From contig JANTGG010000001.1 in NCBI GenBank assembly GCA_024763035.1, forward strand, positions 1-64,000: DNA of 64,000 nt, given 5' to 3'. The position numbers and the translations under genes were made by a program. How positions within the stretch are numbered: position 1 is the stretch's first letter; every line of letters begins with the position of its first letter. This document shows, in pieces, positions 46,200 through 55,804 of the stretch. This DNA comes from Desulfocapsa sp. Lineage in GTDB: Bacteria > Desulfobacterota > Desulfobulbia > Desulfobulbales > Desulfocapsaceae. The notes beneath the pieces are model-generated. The model was given only the letters and a program-made list of their open reading frames with translations. It was not told the DNA's origin and ran no database searches.

Positions 46200-47222
46200 A
46201 TGTCTATAACTCCGCAAATGATTAAGGATCAGGAATTTGAAGTAAAGTTCAGGGGGTTTGACCCCATTGAGGTGCGTGATTATCTCGAAGTCATCGCCAA
46301 TGAGTTTTTTGCGATGCAGGAGGATTTTAAGGAGCAGCTCGAAGAACTTGACGAATTGCGTGAGGAGAAGGCAAATTCCGAGTCGCAAAACAGTTCTCTG
46401 GAAACGGACATGGAGTTCACCCGGAAGGTCACCGATGAACTTAAAGAGAGTTGCGCCCAGAAAGATGAGACCATTGAAGAGCAGCAAAAAGAGATTGAAG
46501 AGCTGCAGCTGCGTATAGCCGACATTGAGCAGGAAAAGGTGGAGCAGGAGGAGGAAGTCAGTGCGGCAGAGGCGCGAATTGAAGAGATGGAGAATGCTCT
46601 TGCCGCAGCACAGGAAGAAAAGGAAAGAGTTGAACGCAAGGCTGCTCTTCTTCAGGATAAGAACGAAGAGTTGCAGAAGGAGGAGGTCGATTTTAAATCC
46701 ACCCTTGCTGCTGCCCAGCATTTCGCTGAAGATTTGAAAGAGAAAAGCAGGGTTGAGGCAGAAGAGATGATTGCCGCAGCCCACGCCGAAATCAACACGA
46801 TCCGTGATAATGCCAAGGAGGAACTCGAACGACTGCCAAAAGAGATTGAGATCCTGAAATCCAAGAAGGGCAAGGTGAAAAACGAGTTGAAGGGTATCCT
46901 TGAAACCTACCTGGAAACGCTTGATGTCTTTTATCCTGAGGGGGAGGAACCACGGGGAGAGGACAGTAATGAGGCGGCAGATGAAAACGAGCTCTTTCAA
47001 AAAGTGGAGATCGGGGAGGATGGAACCATTACCCAGGAAGATCTTGATAAATTTGATCTTAATGGTGAAGATCCTGTTCTGAAGGGACCCGTGGATGATG
47101 AGGCACTTGCCACCCTGTTTGGTCAGGGGGACGAAGAGGAATCGGAATCAGATGAAGGGAATGATTTGCTGAAGGCCCTTGATGACGACATTGAAGGGGA
47201 TGGTGAAAAGGGGAGTTTCTAA
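46200..47222 (+). CDS. divIVA: DivIVA domain protein with extended coiled coil
   Basis: This 340-aa protein starts with the DivIVA membrane-binding segment (MIKDQEFEVKFRGFDPIEVR, DYLEVIANEF), followed by about 200 residues of nearly unbroken coiled coil rich in Glu/Lys/Gln, and an acidic tail (EEESESDEGNDLLKALDDDI). DivIVA-type proteins recognise curved membrane and organise poles or septa. The protein is longer than Gram-positive DivIVA. It is between yggT and yggU in a conserved cluster. The minus-strand 294-codon ORF over it is a shadow of the coiled coil. Confidence 0.85.
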   Translation: MSITPQMIKDQEFEVKFRGFDPIEVRDYLEVIANEFFAMQEDFKEQLEELDELREEKANSESQNSSLETDMEFTRKVTDELKESCAQKDETIEEQQKEIEELQLRIADIEQEKVEQEEEVSAAEARIEEMENALAAAQEEKERVERKAALLQDKNEELQKEEVDFKSTLAAAQHFAEDLKEKSRVEAEEMIAAAHAEINTIRDNAKEELERLPKEIEILKSKKGKVKNELKGILETYLETLDVFYPEGEEPRGEDSNEAADENELFQKVEIGEDGTITQEDLDKFDLNGEDPVLKGPVDDEALATLFGQGDEEESESDEGNDLLKALDDDIEGDGEKGSF

Positions 47223-47223
47223 G

Positions 47224-47523
47224 GTGCCCTTTCTTTCCCCCTGGAAGGATGGACGAACTCTCCTCAATCTGCACGTACAGCCAAAAGCATCCGCCAACCG
47301 CATGGTTGGTATCCACGATAATCGCCTGAAACTGGCACTCACCGCAGCACCGGTGGACGGCAAAGCAAACAGTGCTGTTATTGCATTCCTGGCCTCATTT
47401 CTGGGGTTGAAAAAAAAAGACATTGAGATCCGGCACGGCATGCATTCCCGCAGGAAAGCTGTGCTTCTTGATTGCCCGGACAGTGGAGAAATACGGGCGA
47501 AGATTATGTCTGCACTTCAGTAA
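47224..47523 (+). CDS. yggU: DUF167/YggU family protein
   Basis: This 99-aa protein belongs to the DUF167 family: LHVQPKASANRMVGIHDNRL, KLALTAAPVDGKANSAVIAF and KKKDIEIRHGMHSRRKAVLL. A GTG at 47224, one base after the divIVA stop and preceded by GGGGAG, gives the normal family length; earlier starts overlap divIVA. The biochemical function is unknown. Confidence 0.8.
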   Translation: MPFLSPWKDGRTLLNLHVQPKASANRMVGIHDNRLKLALTAAPVDGKANSAVIAFLASFLGLKKKDIEIRHGMHSRRKAVLLDCPDSGEIRAKIMSALQ

Positions 47524-47573
47524 ACACGTGTGCCAGCTACGGTATTATATGATAGTATTCCAAGGAGATGTGC

Positions 47574-48272
47574 ATGAAAAAGTATGTTGTCGGGAACTGG
47601 AAGTGTAATAAGGGGCGCCGGGAGGCCCAGAAGTGGTTCGCAGAATTTGCAGATTGTTATACGCCAGTTTCCAGTCTTGAGGTCATCGTTGCCCCATCCC
47701 TTGTCTGTCTCCTCACTCTGTCGCAGTATGTTGAAGCGCTGCAGCTCGAAAATGTTTCCCTCGCCGCCCAGGATGTTTCTCCCTTTCCCAAAGGCTCATA
47801 TACCGGTGCCGTGGCAGCTGATATGCTGAGAGGTCTTGTGGATTACGTGATCATCGGTCATTCGGAACGGAGAAGATACTTCCATGAGACGTCTCTGGAA
47901 ACGGCGAATAAGATGGCAGAATCTGTGGATGCCGGTCTCAAACCCATTGTCTGTATCGATCAGCCCTACGCCATGTCTCAGCTCACTGCTTTAAATGATA
48001 TCGACTGTGATGATATGCTCCTTGCCTATGGTCCGGTTGATGCGGTCACTGCACGTGTGCCTGAGGAGGTAAGCCGGGTTGCTGAAGCAGTTGATTTTAT
48101 CAAGCAGGTACAGCCCAAGCGTCCCGTTTTGTATGGCGGCTCTCTTCGCCCTGACAATGCGGAGGAGTATGTTGCCCTGTCCCAGCTCTCCGGACTGTTT
48201 GTGGGAGAGTCCAGCCTGGATGCGGGAACATTTGCTTCTATCTGTGCAATTGTTGGAAAAACCCTGGGCTAA
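47574..48272 (+). CDS. Triosephosphate isomerase homologue lacking the catalytic glutamate
   Basis: The protein (232 aa) has clear TIM-barrel triosephosphate isomerase features: VVGNWKCN with the catalytic Lys, DYVIIGHSERRRYFHE with the catalytic His, and the phosphate-binding VLYGGSLRPDNA and LFVGESSLD. The active-site loop, usually AYEPVWAIGTGKTA, reads AYGPVDAVTARVPEE: the catalytic Glu is Gly and the GTG hinge is gone. The protein is about 20 residues shorter than usual. It is therefore probably inactive as an isomerase or has another role. The ATG at 47574 has an AAGGAG ribosome site. It ends the divIVA cluster. Confidence 0.85.
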   Translation: MKKYVVGNWKCNKGRREAQKWFAEFADCYTPVSSLEVIVAPSLVCLLTLSQYVEALQLENVSLAAQDVSPFPKGSYTGAVAADMLRGLVDYVIIGHSERRRYFHETSLETANKMAESVDAGLKPIVCIDQPYAMSQLTALNDIDCDDMLLAYGPVDAVTARVPEEVSRVAEAVDFIKQVQPKRPVLYGGSLRPDNAEEYVALSQLSGLFVGESSLDAGTFASICAIVGKTLG

Positions 48273-48291
48273 GGGCTGTTCCTTGAATGGC

Positions 48292-49986
48292 TTACTTCTC
48301 CTTTTTCTTGGGAAGAAGAAAAGATATGACAAAACCGGCAGAGTAGAGCCCGGCACCCACCAGCCCGACAATCCCGAGTATCCCCAGAAATCCGGGCTTT
48401 TTAGAGAGTGAATCTGCCAGAATAAGGATGGATGAGCCGACGATGAGAGCCGATATAATCATTGATATTCCCATCAGTCTGCTGGAAAGTTCTACCTTAT
48501 CAGCGAGATGCTCAAAACGTCTCATCTCCAGGTTGAGGGTGAAGCGACCGCTTCGTATCTGATCGAGAATTCTCTGCAGGTCTCCCGGCATATTTTCAAA
48601 GAGCTCGATGTAACCGGTCATGCTCTTCTGCATGCGGTGACGAAGTGCCTCGAAACCGTATCGCCTGGTCACAACTTCTTGTATCTGCGGCTCCACATGT
48701 TCCAGGACGTTGAATGTGGGGTCGAAGTATTCTGCCACCCCTTCGATGGTGGTGAGGGCTTTGGTGAGAAAGAGCAGGTCGCCCGGACAGACGATATGGT
48801 ATCGCTGCAGCATGGCAAAAAAATCAGAGAGCAGCTTGGAGATATCGAGCTGTTTCAGGTTGGCATCCTGAAAACTAGCTGTAAACTGCCGTAGTTCCAC
48901 CCTGAAGTCGCGTCTGTCTGTGATTGCCGGATCCATGTCGGTGAGTTCAATGATCACCCGGCAGAGCTTGTCGATGTCGTCCTGACTGACTGCCGCCACC
49001 AGATCAATCAGCTGCTCTGCTGTTTTCTTGTCCAGATGACCTGTCATACCGCAGTCGATAAAACAGAGTCTTTGTCCGGGCAGCAGAAAGATATTTCCGG
49101 GGTGCGGGTCGGCATGAAAGAAACCAAAGCGGAGACACTGCTTAAAAACAGCATCTGTTCCGTTTTCGACGATTGTTCTCCGTTCTTTGGCAGTGAGTGC
49201 TTTGGGGTCAACCGAGGAGAGAGGCTGCCCCATTATTTCTTCTAAAGTAAGAATGTTTCTGGTGGATGCTGTTTCGTAGACTTTTGGAAAGCAGATATTG
49301 GGGTCATCCTCAAAGTATCGTCTCAGTCTGTTGGTTGCCTGAGCCTCCTGGTTCAGATTCATCTCTTTAGAGAGTTCTTTTGAAAACTCGGTGGAGGCGG
49401 CAATGGGACTGTAGCCCAGGTCCGAAAAGTAGGCTTCCACGAACTGGGCGAGTCCTTCAAGCAGTGCCATATCTTCTTCCACAATCCGGCGGACACCGGG
49501 ACGCAGCACCTTGATGACCACCCGTGTATTATCTTTCAGTCTCGCCCTGTGCACTTGTGCCATGGATGCGGCAGCAAGGGGTGTTTCTTCGATGGAGGAG
49601 AAAAGCAGCTCCAGGCGTCCGGGAAATTCGTCGGTCAGCACCTTTTCGATGTCTTCAAACGGGACAAGGTTACAGTTGTCCTGCAGCCTTTTGAACTCTT
49701 CCGCCCATTCCGGTGGAATAAGATCCGGGCGTGTGGCAAGGATCTGCCCCAGTTTGATAAATGTGGGACCCAGTTTCTCAAGAACCATGCGCATCCGGAC
49801 AGGACGTGCCAGCTGCAGATCCACCTCTTTTTCAGCGGATTCACTTTCAATCTTTTTATGACTGGTGAAGTTCTCCAGTCCAATATCTGTCAGAACCTCC
49901 TGGAAGCCAAAGCTTGAAAGCACCCTGATGATTTCTGTCAGTCGTTTGGTGCTGCGAATGTTCTTCTTGATATTAATAATTTTCAT
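48292..49986 (-). CDS. ubiB: ABC1/AarF/UbiB family kinase-like protein
   Basis: This 564-aa protein carries the UbiB atypical kinase fold. The KxGQ motif is in GPTFIKLGQILATRPDLIPP, the Ala-rich loop is EETPLAAASMAQVHRARLKD, the catalytic segment is FFHADPHPGNIFLLP and the DFG-like region is CFIDCGMTGHLDK. Two C-terminal hydrophobic segments (ISMIISALIVGSSILILA and the following one) anchor it. The family supports ubiquinone/isoprenoid quinone synthesis; here the quinone is probably menaquinone, by inference. It is convergent with the TPI-like gene. Confidence 0.9.
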   Translation of the reverse strand: MKIINIKKNIRSTKRLTEIIRVLSSFGFQEVLTDIGLENFTSHKKIESESAEKEVDLQLARPVRMRMVLEKLGPTFIKLGQILATRPDLIPPEWAEEFKRLQDNCNLVPFEDIEKVLTDEFPGRLELLFSSIEETPLAAASMAQVHRARLKDNTRVVIKVLRPGVRRIVEEDMALLEGLAQFVEAYFSDLGYSPIAASTEFSKELSKEMNLNQEAQATNRLRRYFEDDPNICFPKVYETASTRNILTLEEIMGQPLSSVDPKALTAKERRTIVENGTDAVFKQCLRFGFFHADPHPGNIFLLPGQRLCFIDCGMTGHLDKKTAEQLIDLVAAVSQDDIDKLCRVIIELTDMDPAITDRRDFRVELRQFTASFQDANLKQLDISKLLSDFFAMLQRYHIVCPGDLLFLTKALTTIEGVAEYFDPTFNVLEHVEPQIQEVVTRRYGFEALRHRMQKSMTGYIELFENMPGDLQRILDQIRSGRFTLNLEMRRFEHLADKVELSSRLMGISMIISALIVGSSILILADSLSKKPGFLGILGIVGLVGAGLYSAGFVISFLLPKKKEK

Positions 49987-50016
49987 TATTTGCCTGTGGC
50001 AGTTTTTCGTACGTAT

Positions 50017-50865
50017 TTACAGTGTCTTGATTGCACTGAGTCGTTGAATCCGCTCGGCAATGGGAGGGTGGGTGGAAAACAGATTTGCAAAATTGCCTCC
50101 GGCAAGGGGATTAACGATATACATCTGTGCCGTTGCCGGATTCACCTCCATGGGGCGGCGGCGATTGTAGTTCTCAAGTTGCTGCAGGGCTGTGGCAAGG
50201 GACATGGGATGCCCGCAAATGGCGGCTCCTGTGGCATCTGCTTGAAACTCCCTGCTTCTTGAAATTGCCATCTGAATAAGGGATGCTGCTAATGGGGCAA
50301 GAAACATCATCAGCAGGCTGCCGAGAAGTCCTCCACCGTCATCATCATCAGAACGTCCGCCGCCGAAGATCATAGCCCACTGGGCCATGGATGCCATATA
50401 ACTGATGGCTCCCGCCATGGTGGCGGCTATGGAGCTGATCAGGATATCACGATTTTTTATATGACCCAGCTCATGTGCCAGTACTCCTTCCAGTTCGTCG
50501 TGTTTGAGAATGTGCATCAGACCGGTTGTCACTGCCACTGCTGCATGCTCGGGATTTCTGCCGGTGGCGAAGGCATTCGGGGTATCCTGATGGATAATAT
50601 AGACCCGCGGCTTGGGCAGGCCGGCACGTGAGGCAAGCATGGCAACCATGGCATGCAGATCCCCCGCCTCTGCGGGAGAGACCTCTCTGGCACCACTCAT
50701 TTTCAGTGCCATTGTATCACTGTACCAGTAGGCAAAAAAGTTCATGCCCAGGGCAAGAATAAGGGCAAATACCATTCCGTTGCTGCCGCCGAGAAGTTGC
50801 CCCGCTACCATAAAAACTGCTGTCAGAGCTGCCATCAGCATCCCTGTTTTGATCATACTTGTCAT
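50017..50865 (-). CDS. htpX: Membrane zinc metalloprotease HtpX
   Basis: HtpX degrades damaged membrane proteins in the inner membrane. The 282-aa protein has two N-terminal hydrophobic segments, the zinc motif LAHELGHIKNRDILIS (HEXXH) and the downstream Glu in SREFQADATGAAI. LFSTHPPIAERIQRL is the conserved C-terminus. GGAGA precedes the ATG. It is 30 bp downstream of ubiB's start on the same strand, so it may be read first in a shared transcript. Confidence 0.95.
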   Translation of the reverse strand: MTSMIKTGMLMAALTAVFMVAGQLLGGSNGMVFALILALGMNFFAYWYSDTMALKMSGAREVSPAEAGDLHAMVAMLASRAGLPKPRVYIIHQDTPNAFATGRNPEHAAVAVTTGLMHILKHDELEGVLAHELGHIKNRDILISSIAATMAGAISYMASMAQWAMIFGGGRSDDDDGGGLLGSLLMMFLAPLAASLIQMAISRSREFQADATGAAICGHPMSLATALQQLENYNRRRPMEVNPATAQMYIVNPLAGGNFANLFSTHPPIAERIQRLSAIKTL

Positions 50866-50970
50866 AATGTTCTCCAGGCTGTTGTGTGTTTCCTGTCGTT
50901 CCTCCTCCTGTTTTATCGAAGAGATACGATAATAATGGACAGGATGCTGTCAAGCATTGCGGTTTTGTGG

Positions 50971-51687
50971 CTACAGGTTTTTCACGTCAAAATCGGGATG
51001 CAGTTTGCAGGCTCTGTTGGCAAGGGCGGTGAGCTCTGCCTTTATGCTGTCTCTTTCCGGTAGCTGTGGCAGCACCGGCAGGATCTTTTCCACTGGTTCC
51101 GGCGGATGCACCCGCATCTTCTGTTCCATATCCACCCCACTGTTACTGGTGATTCCACCGGACATGGGGCCGGATGTGGTGCCGCCTCCGTCCAGGTCGC
51201 GCAAAAACAGCATGATACCGCTGATATCGTTTTTCCTGTAGAACAAGTCAATTTCTTCGGCGATGACCTCATGGTCTTCTGCAAGATCAGCAATGCGTAT
51301 CCGGTAGTCGTTTATATGATCCCGCAGAGTTTTGTAGATGGCAAAAAACATATTCCTGAATCGGGATTTTCTGAAAAATCCGTGAACCGGCTGTTCAGCA
51401 AGGAGGCGTTTACGGATGGTGGGAGATTCACTCACGTAAGAGTCGAAAAAGAGGACATCACCCAGTTTGGTCAGCTGATAAAATTCCTTTATCAACTGGT
51501 CATCCTGGAGCAGGGTGTATATGCGGAGCAGGTCAAAGCCTATGTCCTTCTCCAGGGCGATGGCAGCGTCGATAATCTCCTGCTGATAGTTGCTTGAATC
51601 CTCTTCTATGATTTTCCGAAAGCCGAAATAGCGGTCAGCAATCTCTTTTTTAATCTCAAATGCCAGATTTGTTGCGAAATCTTCCAT
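50971..51687 (-). CDS. Hypothetical protein with helical N-terminal region
   Basis: I do not recognise this 238-aa cytoplasmic protein. The first 150 residues are predicted helical and charged (FRKIIEEDSSNYQQEIIDAA, YKTLRDHINDYRIRIADLAE). A Gly/Ser/Thr-rich linker (DGGGTTSGPMSGGIT) joins a Pro-rich tail (VHPPEPVEKILPVLPQLPER). The ribosome site GGAGA is well placed. It is divergent from dnaG and lies 105 bp upstream of htpX; a functional link is not evident. Confidence 0.65.
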   Translation of the reverse strand: MEDFATNLAFEIKKEIADRYFGFRKIIEEDSSNYQQEIIDAAIALEKDIGFDLLRIYTLLQDDQLIKEFYQLTKLGDVLFFDSYVSESPTIRKRLLAEQPVHGFFRKSRFRNMFFAIYKTLRDHINDYRIRIADLAEDHEVIAEEIDLFYRKNDISGIMLFLRDLDGGGTTSGPMSGGITSNSGVDMEQKMRVHPPEPVEKILPVLPQLPERDSIKAELTALANRACKLHPDFDVKNL

Positions 51688-51724
51688 GGTGTCTCCAATA
51701 CTGCCTCTTGCTTAGATCCGTGGT

Positions 51725-51841
51725 GTTTAGTACCTTACAGATAATTTTCTTGTTTTTTCCGCAAGAAAATTTCTAATAAGGTACTTATGCCGGCTTACCG
51801 TTCATCACTGGTGTTAGTAACTTACAGATAATTTTCTCGGA
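51725..51841 (-). repeat. Interspersed repeat, family 2, copy 5, with internal direct repeats
   Basis: On the minus strand it contains CTAACACCAGTGATGAACGG and TAAGCCGGCATAAGTACCTT, then TTTCTTGCGGAAAAAACAAG, a small hairpin. The phrase AGAAAATTATCTGTAAG occurs on both sides of the core (plus-strand TTACAGATAATTTTCT at 51735 and 51823). It lies between the hypothetical gene and dnaG. Confidence 0.75.
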
Positions 51842-51983
51842 GTCTTCGCTTACCTGTTTTTTGAAAAGAATTCATAAGGGCACGTCTCCCTCTCCGGTAA
51901 GTCCGGGAAAATGGATGGTTATAAGATATGTCAACCTCTTGTATAGTACAAGTTGTATCTTTTCTTTTTTGATTGGAACATGT

Positions 51984-53807
51984 ATGGGATATTCGGAATC
52001 AGGTGACGGAATTGCCGCTCGTGTAAAGGAGCAGGCTGATATTGTGCAGGTTATTGGGGAATACGTAGAGCTTAAGAAGGCGGGGGTGCGCTATCTTGGG
52101 CTTTGTCCGTTTCATGGTGAAAAGACACCCTCTTTTTCTGTGCACCCCGGACAGCAGTTTTTTTACTGTTTTGGCTGTGGTGCCTCCGGGGATGTCTACT
52201 CTTTTCTGATGAAGTATCATAACCTGGATTTCCCGGAAGCCCTGAAAAACCTGGCAGCTCGATATCAGATCGAACTTCCCGAGCGCAGGCAGTCGGCACA
52301 GGAAAAGGAGCGGGAACGGCTGCGAAAACGAATGTTTGCGGTGAATGAAAAAGCGGCTGCAATCTTTCGTGAATTCCTGATTCAATCACCCCGGGCGGCA
52401 ACTGCCAGGCGGTATCTGGAAAAAAGGCAGATTCCCCCGGAAACCCGGGAGCAATTTAAGCTTGGCTATGCACCGTCTCCCGACAGCGGCGGCTGGGATT
52501 TCCTCGGCAGTCAGCTCAATCGTGAAGAGTCGCAGATAGCCGAACAGCTCGGGTTACTGGTAAAAAAAGAGACTGGTGGAACCTATGACCGGTTTCGGGA
52601 CAGGGTGCTTTTCCCGATTTTTGACAGGCAGGGCAGAACTATTGGTTTTGGCGGCAGGATTCTCGGCGACGGGCAGCCGAAATATATGAACTCTCCGGAA
52701 AGTCCGATCTTTAACAAGAGTCGTTCTCTGCTTGGACTGTACCAGCAGGGTGATGCGATTCGTCGCAGACACCAGGCTGTACTAGTGGAAGGGAACTTTG
52801 ACCTGGTCTCCCTTGTTGTGCACGGATGCCCCAACGTGGTTGCACCCCTGGGCACTGCGCTGACCGTTCAGCAGTTACAGCTCCTGAAGCGATATGCAGA
52901 GGAGTGTGTTCTGCTTTTTGACGGAGATGCTGCCGGGGTGAAGGCTGCCATTCGTTCCGTGCCCCTTTTTCTCAGCGAACAGATGGCGGGCAAGGTTGCC
53001 CTGCTGCCTGCAGGACACGATCCGGATACTTATATTCAGGAAGAAGGGCTGGCAGCCCTGGAGGAACTTCTTGAAAAAGCCATGCCGCTGCCGGAATTTG
53101 TGCTTGCTCAGCTGGTGGAGGAACATGGTCTGACCCTTGACGGGAAGAACAGGATTATTCAGGAGCTTCGCCCCCTTCTGCAGGCAGCGGCGTCTCCGTT
53201 GCAGCGCTCTCTCATGCTCTCCCACTTCAGTGAAACCATAGGGCTTCCTGCAGAAGAGCTGGGGGCTGCTGTCACAGTACAGGATTCTGTTCCTCTGCCT
53301 CCCGAGCCGGAACGGCCGCAGGCAGCATCCCGGCAGATACTTGTGCCGCTGAGGTCTTCCCAAAAGCGACTGCTGACTTTTATGATCCTTTATCCTGCAT
53401 ACTTTAATAAACTTGAGGAGGCAGGGATTCGCTCCTGTCTGCGGGGAACGGTTGGAGAAATCCTTTTTCTGCAACTGATGGATCTGCTGAAGAAAAACAG
53501 TGAAGTCGAACCGGAAGAACTGCTGGCGGGCTTGCCGGAGGGAGGGGAACGGAAGATCGTGGCGGAGATCCTCCTGGAGTCATCTTCTGGAAACAATGAA
53601 CTTGGCTGTCAGGGAACAGATGCGGAGTTGAGTGAGTTGCTTCTGTGGTTGCAGAAAGAGGAATTGGGAGAACAGTCAAAAAAGTTAATGGAACAGATCA
53701 CAGAATGTTCCAGGCAAAATAAGGGAGTAGAATTGCAGGAATGTCTTCGCCAGAAAATGGAAGTGGATAAAAAGCTGCAGTCCCTTCGTCCCAGAATTCT
53801 CGAATGA
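51984..53807 (+). CDS. dnaG: DNA primase
   Basis: DnaG makes RNA primers at the replication fork. The ATG at 51984 (607 aa) is chosen; the 41 preceding codons of the track ORF are not primase-like. The CHC2 zinc domain is CPFHGEKTPSFSV with YCFGCGASGDVYSFL. The TOPRIM domain has VLVEGNFDLVSLVVHG (usually EGYMDV) and LLFDGDAAGVKAA. KYMNSPESPIFNKSRSLLGL is the RNA-polymerase-like core motif. The C-terminal helicase-binding region is rich in Leu and Glu. rpoD follows, the classic dnaG-rpoD order, but rpsU is not upstream. Confidence 0.95.
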   Translation: MGYSESGDGIAARVKEQADIVQVIGEYVELKKAGVRYLGLCPFHGEKTPSFSVHPGQQFFYCFGCGASGDVYSFLMKYHNLDFPEALKNLAARYQIELPERRQSAQEKERERLRKRMFAVNEKAAAIFREFLIQSPRAATARRYLEKRQIPPETREQFKLGYAPSPDSGGWDFLGSQLNREESQIAEQLGLLVKKETGGTYDRFRDRVLFPIFDRQGRTIGFGGRILGDGQPKYMNSPESPIFNKSRSLLGLYQQGDAIRRRHQAVLVEGNFDLVSLVVHGCPNVVAPLGTALTVQQLQLLKRYAEECVLLFDGDAAGVKAAIRSVPLFLSEQMAGKVALLPAGHDPDTYIQEEGLAALEELLEKAMPLPEFVLAQLVEEHGLTLDGKNRIIQELRPLLQAAASPLQRSLMLSHFSETIGLPAEELGAAVTVQDSVPLPPEPERPQAASRQILVPLRSSQKRLLTFMILYPAYFNKLEEAGIRSCLRGTVGEILFLQLMDLLKKNSEVEPEELLAGLPEGGERKIVAEILLESSSGNNELGCQGTDAELSELLLWLQKEELGEQSKKLMEQITECSRQNKGVELQECLRQKMEVDKKLQSLRPRILE

Positions 53808-53984
53808 AAGAAAAAAAGTGAATTTTAACGTATTATTAAATTGTTAGCGGTGAAGTATGTCTATCTCTTCTTATCTCCTTGAATTACCTTTGCTTTGTTC
53901 GTTTTTGCCGCCGGCCTTCCCTGTCGCCGCTCTTTGCTGATAACTGATATTGTCCTTTTTTTTTAATTATTTATCCCGAAAAAG

Positions 53985-54012
53985 TTGAATATCATTACGA
54001 TTTTGTTATAGT
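53985..54012 (+). promoter_or_regulatory. Candidate sigma-70 promoter for rpoD
   Basis: TTGAAT, a 16-bp spacer and TATAGT lie about 90 bp upstream of the rpoD ATG, in the 293-bp gap after dnaG. The -10 differs from consensus at one base and the -35 at two. Confidence 0.5.
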
Positions 54013-54100
54013 ACGAAACTGGGTAAACGGGAAATGGCTATTTGTGTTATACAGTTCGTTCTCAGGAACAGTTGAAAATGTGCTGCCAGGGTGAAGGGAA

Positions 54101-55723
54101 ATGATGGTATCTGAAAATAAGACAGTTGGGGGATCGTCCACCCAAGACAAAGGTGTTTCTGATCTTACGGGCATATTTGATGCCGGTGAACAGGTCAAGT
54201 CTGTTGGACTGCCCACGGGGGTGGAAGAGGATCGCCGTGACCAGAGCGCTCGTGATCGTCGTTCGGGACCCTTCTCAGATAGAAGGCGCAATCAGCGGCG
54301 ACTGGCCAGGGGACCTGCGAAACAGGCAGATCAGTCGGCTGATCCCATGAGTATATATCTTCGGGAGATGGGGACGCTTACGCTTCTCAGCCACGAAGAG
54401 GAGCTTGAACTTGCACGGATGATGGAAGAGGGGCTGATCCGGGTGCAGGATGCAGTATTGTCTACTCCCCTTGCTATTCCGGCATTGCGGCATGTTGCTG
54501 ACGATCTGCGTGCAGGGAACATAAAGATATTCCAGATTATCAGGGGTATTCAGGATAATCAGCCGGGAGTGGTGGAAAAGGAAAAAAAGGCTTTCCTGGC
54601 AAAGATCGATCAGGCGCTTGAGTTGGAGGAAAAACGGGTACTCCTGCAGGAACAGCTTGTACTGTGCGGTGAGGATGTTGAGCCAGCGGATGAGCTTACC
54701 GCTCAGATGCTGGCAATCGGCACGAAAATTTCACAGTTGTTTCGGGACCGGATCATCTGTACCCGTTGTATTAACGGAGTTGCCTCCAATCTGAAAGATC
54801 TGCAGAAGCGTTTCCGCAAGGTCAGGGTGGAGGTTTTAAAAGAGCATAAATTTGCCGGTGCGGATAATGGACAAGCGAATTTAAGTCCGGCGGAGCTTGA
54901 GCGGCGTATCAATATCCAGATGAAGGAGGATGCCGGGATCGGGTATCAGGCTTTAAATGCCATTTTGCATGAGCTTGAGACCGGGCGCGACATCAACAAA
55001 CATGCCAAGGAATCACTGGTGCGTGCCAACCTGCGGCTGGTTATCTCCGTTTCCAAAAAGTTTGTGAATCGCGGACTGCAGTTTCCCGATCTTATTCAAG
55101 AGGGAAATATCGGTCTGATGAAGGCCGTAGAGAAATTTGATTATCATCGCGGCTATAAGTTCAGCACCTATGCCACCTGGTGGATCCGCCAGTCCATCAC
55201 CCGTGGTATTGCCGATCAGGGGCGCACCATTCGTCTTCCTGTACATATGATAGAGACCGTTAACCGCCTGCTCAGGGTTTCCAAGGATTTTATCAGAGAG
55301 GAAAACAGGGAACCGAGTCCGGAAGAGATGGCAGAGCAGCTGGGTACTGACATCGAAAAGGTGAAGGCGGCCCTGAAAACGGCAAAAGATGCAATCTCCC
55401 TCGATACTCCGGTGGGAGATGACGAAGAGACCTTCCTTGGAGATTTTATTGAAGACTGCTCCACCCCCGGTCCCCATGAGGCCAGCATGGTTGAGAGTCT
55501 GAAGGAATGTCTCTGCAAGGTCATGTCATCCCTTTCTCCCCGGGAGGCAAAGGTTGTCCGTATGCGCTACGGTATTGATGTGGGCTGCGATCATACCCTC
55601 GAAGAGGTCGGCAAGTGTTTTGCTGTTACCCGAGAGCGTATTCGTCAGATTGAGGCACAGGCCATTAAAAAGCTGAAACATCCCTCGCGCATTGACGAAC
55701 TGCGGGTGTTTATGACCGATTGA
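54101..55723 (+). CDS. rpoD: RNA polymerase primary sigma factor
   Basis: The 540-aa protein carries region 1.2 ([20 protein letters not shown]), region 2 ([40 protein letters not shown]), region 3, and region 4 ([40 protein letters not shown]). The helix-turn-helix of 4.2 is complete. The N-terminal 80 residues are Arg/Asp-rich and disordered-looking ([20 protein letters not shown]) and show no recognisable region 1.1, the autoinhibitory domain of most RpoD proteins. A strong terminator follows. Position after dnaG supports its role as the main sigma factor. Confidence 0.93.
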   Translation: MMVSENKTVGGSSTQDKGVSDLTGIFDAGEQVKSVGLPTGVEEDRRDQSARDRRSGPFSDRRRNQRRLARGPAKQADQSADPMSIYLREMGTLTLLSHEEELELARMMEEGLIRVQDAVLSTPLAIPALRHVADDLRAGNIKIFQIIRGIQDNQPGVVEKEKKAFLAKIDQALELEEKRVLLQEQLVLCGEDVEPADELTAQMLAIGTKISQLFRDRIICTRCINGVASNLKDLQKRFRKVRVEVLKEHKFAGADNGQANLSPAELERRINIQMKEDAGIGYQALNAILHELETGRDINKHAKESLVRANLRLVISVSKKFVNRGLQFPDLIQEGNIGLMKAVEKFDYHRGYKFSTYATWWIRQSITRGIADQGRTIRLPVHMIETVNRLLRVSKDFIREENREPSPEEMAEQLGTDIEKVKAALKTAKDAISLDTPVGDDEETFLGDFIEDCSTPGPHEASMVESLKECLCKVMSSLSPREAKVVRMRYGIDVGCDHTLEEVGKCFAVTRERIRQIEAQAIKKLKHPSRIDELRVFMTD

Positions 55724-55755
55724 CCTTTTGTTTATTGATTAAAGGTATTTATATC

Positions 55756-55785
55756 TCCCGGGCTCAGCCCGGGATTTTTGTTTGT
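55756..55785 (+). terminator. Intrinsic terminator after rpoD
   Basis: TCCCGGGC-TCA-GCCCGGGA is a perfect 8-bp GC-rich stem, followed by TTTTTGTTTGTTT. It lies 33 bp after the rpoD stop and 20 bp before dprA. Confidence 0.92.
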
Positions 55786-55804
55786 TTATCCTGTGTAGTG
55801 TCCC

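Noticed and set aside
46116-47000. Minus-strand ORF of 294 codons
   Set aside because: It is the antisense shadow of the divIVA coiled coil; its Leu/Phe-rich sequence is the complement of Glu/Lys codons.
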